DNA of 64,000 nt from Gillisia mitskevichiae (GTDB lineage Bacteria > Bacteroidota > Bacteroidia > Flavobacteriales > Flavobacteriaceae): positions 248,001-312,000 of the forward strand of contig NZ_RBLG01000001.1 of assembly GCF_003634585.1 (NCBI RefSeq), given 5' to 3'. Every line of letters begins with the position of its first letter. The stretch's first letter is position 1. Positions 61,895 to 64,000 of this stretch are shown piece by piece. The notes under the pieces are model-generated. The model was not told where the DNA came from. It saw only the letters and a list, made by a program, of their open reading frames with translations, and ran no database searches. The position numbers and the translations under genes are program-made.

Positions 61895-62890
61895 ATGAGA
61901 GTAGCAGTAGTTGGTGCAACCGGAATGGTTGGGCAAGTAATATTAAAAGTTTTAGCGGAAAGAAATTTTCCGATATCAGAATTATATCCGGTAGCTTCAG
62001 AGAAATCTATTGGAAACAACATTCAATTCAACAATAAATCCTTTAAAGTTATTGGGTTGGAAGAAGCGGTAAGCTTAAAACCAGATCTTGCACTCTTTTC
62101 AGCAGGGGGAGATACCTCTTTAGAATGGGCTCCAAAATTTGCTGAAGTTGGAACAAAAGTGGTGGATAATTCTTCCGCTTGGAGAATGGATCCTTCAAAA
62201 AAATTGGTGATCCCGGAGATCAATGCTTCAGAACTTACATCTGAAGATCTCATTATTGCAAATCCAAATTGCTCTACAATACAAATGTTGATGGCCTTAA
62301 AGCCACTTCATGATACTTATAAAATAAAGCGAGTTGTTGTTTCCACCTACCAATCTATAACGGGAACCGGTGTAAAAGCAGTGCAACAGCTGGAAAATGA
62401 ATATAATAATGAACAGGGGGAAATGGCTTATCCTTACCCAATTCATAAAAATGCGATTCCTCATTGTGATGTTTTTACAGATAATGGCTACACAAAGGAA
62501 GAGATGAAACTTTCTAATGAAACCAAAAAGATCTTAGGAGACGATTCTGTTCAAGTTTCTGCTACGGCAATAAGGATTCCGGTTGTGGGAGGCCATAGCG
62601 AATCTGTAAATATTGAATTCGAAAAAGACTTCGAAGAAAATGATGTAAGAAAATTATTAAGTGAGTTCCCCGGAATTACGGTACAAGATAACACTTCAGT
62701 AAACACCTATCCAATGCCTATTTATGCTGAAGGGAAAGATGATGTTTTTGTTGGTAGAATTAGAAGAGATTATTCTCAGCCAAAAACACTAAATATGTGG
62801 ATCGTTGCAGATAACTTAAGGAAAGGTGCAGCGACCAACGCAATACAAATAGCAGAATATATGCTTAAGAACGGTCTGCTACCGGCCTAA
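61895..62890 (+). CDS. asd: aspartate-semialdehyde dehydrogenase
   Basis: The enzyme makes aspartate semialdehyde for lysine, diaminopimelate, threonine and methionine. The 331 residues have VAVVGATGMVGQVIL for NADP binding, the catalytic Cys in IANPNCSTIQM and the family motif PVVGGHSESVNIEF with the His. The length is normal for the bacterial enzyme. It stands alone downstream of the mscL terminator. Confidence 0.97.
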   Translation: MRVAVVGATGMVGQVILKVLAERNFPISELYPVASEKSIGNNIQFNNKSFKVIGLEEAVSLKPDLALFSAGGDTSLEWAPKFAEVGTKVVDNSSAWRMDPSKKLVIPEINASELTSEDLIIANPNCSTIQMLMALKPLHDTYKIKRVVVSTYQSITGTGVKAVQQLENEYNNEQGEMAYPYPIHKNAIPHCDVFTDNGYTKEEMKLSNETKKILGDDSVQVSATAIRIPVVGGHSESVNIEFEKDFEENDVRKLLSEFPGITVQDNTSVNTYPMPIYAEGKDDVFVGRIRRDYSQPKTLNMWIVADNLRKGAATNAIQIAEYMLKNGLLPA

Positions 62891-62969
62891 TTTTTCTTTA
62901 AATTGCTTATTAAATGTAACTTACAGGGCATATTTGTTACCTATATTATATAAATCATCTAAAGTTACT

Positions 62970-64000
62970 ATGAGAAAACTATTAATCGGAATTATTGCAG
63001 TGGGAAGTCTTTTTTCCTGTAAAGAAGATTCCAAACCAGAACAAGCAGAAGCATTGAAATATCCAGAAACTAAAAAAGTAGATACCATTACTAATTATTT
63101 TGGTACAGAAGTTAAAGATCCTTATCGTTGGTTAGAAGATGACAGAAGTAAAGAAACCGAGGACTGGGTAAAGGCAGAGAATGAGGTTACTTACGATTAT
63201 CTGGCAAAGATCCCTTATAGAAAGGAATTGAATGAACGTTTAACAGAACTTTGGAATTACGAGAAATTAGGAGCACCATTTACCGAGGGCGATTACGACT
63301 ATTTCTATAAAAATGATGGATTACAAGATCAATACGTTATCTATCGTAAAAAAGGGGACTCTGGAGAAGCAGAATTATTTTTAGATCCGAATAAATTCAG
63401 CAAAGATGGAACCACCTCTCTTGGCGGATTAAGTTTTTCTGAAGATGGGAAAATGGCTGCTTACAGTATTTCTGAAGGAGGGAGTGACTGGAGAAAAGTG
63501 ATCCTTATGGATACTGAAGCTAAAAAAGTAATAGAAGATACACTAATAGATGTAAAATTTAGTGGGGTTTCATGGAAAGGAAATGAAGGTTTCTATTATT
63601 CTAGTTACGAAAAGCCTAAGGGCAGTGAGCTTTCAGCAAAAACAGATCAACATAGACTTTTTTACCATAAACTAGGAACCAAACAAAGCGAGGATAAACT
63701 TGTTTTTGGTGGAACCGCAGCTCAAAAGCACAGATATGTTGGGGGTTACGTAACAGAGGATAATCACTATCTATTTATTTCTGCAAGAAATTCAACTTCC
63801 GGTGGAAAGTTATTTATGATGGATCTCACCAAAGCAAATCCAGAGTTGGTAACCTTGATAGGCAATGAGGATACAGACAGTTATGTGATAGAAAATGACG
63901 GCAGCAAGCTATTTATAGTAACCAATCTTGATGCACCGAATCAAAAAATTGTTACTGTAGATGCAGCAAACCCAAGTTCAGAAAATTGGAAAGATTTTAT
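62970..64000 (+). CDS. prolyl oligopeptidase-family serine peptidase, N-terminal part (cut by window end)
   Basis: The frame is open to the end of the window, so only the first 343 residues are visible. A lipoprotein signal is present (RKLLIGIIAVGSLFSCKED). The next part KVDTITNYFGTEVKDPYRWL is the classical opening of S9A prolyl oligopeptidases, followed by the beta-propeller. The catalytic domain is outside the window. The product is predicted to be periplasmic or outer-membrane bound, cutting proline-containing peptides. Confidence 0.92.
   Translation, partial: MRKLLIGIIAVGSLFSCKEDSKPEQAEALKYPETKKVDTITNYFGTEVKDPYRWLEDDRSKETEDWVKAENEVTYDYLAKIPYRKELNERLTELWNYEKLGAPFTEGDYDYFYKNDGLQDQYVIYRKKGDSGEAELFLDPNKFSKDGTTSLGGLSFSEDGKMAAYSISEGGSDWRKVILMDTEAKKVIEDTLIDVKFSGVSWKGNEGFYYSSYEKPKGSELSAKTDQHRLFYHKLGTKQSEDKLVFGGTAAQKHRYVGGYVTEDNHYLFISARNSTSGGKLFMMDLTKANPELVTLIGNEDTDSYVIENDGSKLFIVTNLDAPNQKIVTVDAANPSSENWKDF

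Overview
The window looks like chromosomal, mostly core-genome DNA from a marine-type member of the Flavobacteriaceae (Bacteroidota), perhaps near Gramella/Christiangramia or Zunongwangia (genus is an inference). The reasons are the low GC content, the many upstream TAnnTTTG (-7 type) elements with little Shine-Dalgarno signal, an ABC permease fused to an M1 peptidase, an IPExxxVDY-family protein, an OmpA protein with thrombospondin type 3 repeats, a GbsR-controlled RND pump, and a 632-residue PurF. I see no prophage, IS element, CRISPR array, plasmid gene or clear genomic island.

Layout. 1-4.6 kb: heme operon hemA(partial)-hemC-hemD-hemE-unknown-hemF. 4.8-9.3 kb (minus): an ABC exporter pair sitting between hemF and hemB. 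9.5-15.2 kb: hemB, small secreted or membrane proteins, a CNNM/CBS protein, ogt, a serine hydrolase and a DEDD exonuclease. 15.4-19.9 kb: an ALDH7 dehydrogenase and 3-hydroxyanthranilate dioxygenase (minus), a secreted isoaspartyl peptidase/asparaginase and outer-membrane phospholipase A. 20.0-26.3 kb: gbsR-like regulator plus RND adaptor, pump and outer-membrane channel behind a strong inverted-repeat operator. 26.3-28.0 kb (minus): YciI-like lipoprotein, CYTH protein, Rossmann oxidoreductase. 28.1-33.5 kb: dinB, then pyk and acpP-fabF-rnc on the minus strand. 33.7-38.6 kb: purN, rnhA, PfkB kinase, purF, and sodA on the minus strand. 38.7-48.5 kb: AddA-like helicase-nuclease, kbl, ompA, AddB-like nuclease, alpha/beta hydrolase. 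48.5-53.3 kb: tRNA-Ala(GGC), GNAT, MATE, a lipoprotein, an enoyl-CoA hydratase-like gene, two very small membrane proteins and a 2OG-Fe(II) oxygenase. 53.4-64 kb: queD, lpxH, recJ, a 4Fe-4S uracil-DNA glycosylase, rsmI, tdk, alr, mscL, asd and the start of an S9 prolyl oligopeptidase.

How the genes fit together. hemA/C/D/E/F/B cover most of the route from glutamyl-tRNA to protoporphyrinogen. acpP-fabF-rnc is a fatty-acid/RNase III operon. AddA-like and AddB-like proteins probably form one end-resection nuclease although kbl and ompA lie between their genes. The gbsR-RND-tolC set is a self-contained envelope efflux module, with a phospholipase gene just upstream.

No obviously new multi-gene system stands out. 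The most interesting signals are non-coding or small: a family of structured intergenic elements (17.6 and 53.9 kb), a second family of small palindromic repeats (4.7 and 15.2 kb), the operator at 19.97 kb, two GTG genes whose -7 element lies four bases before the start codon (candidate leaderless mRNAs), tandem terminators at 37.9 kb, and three unannotated tiny ORFs.
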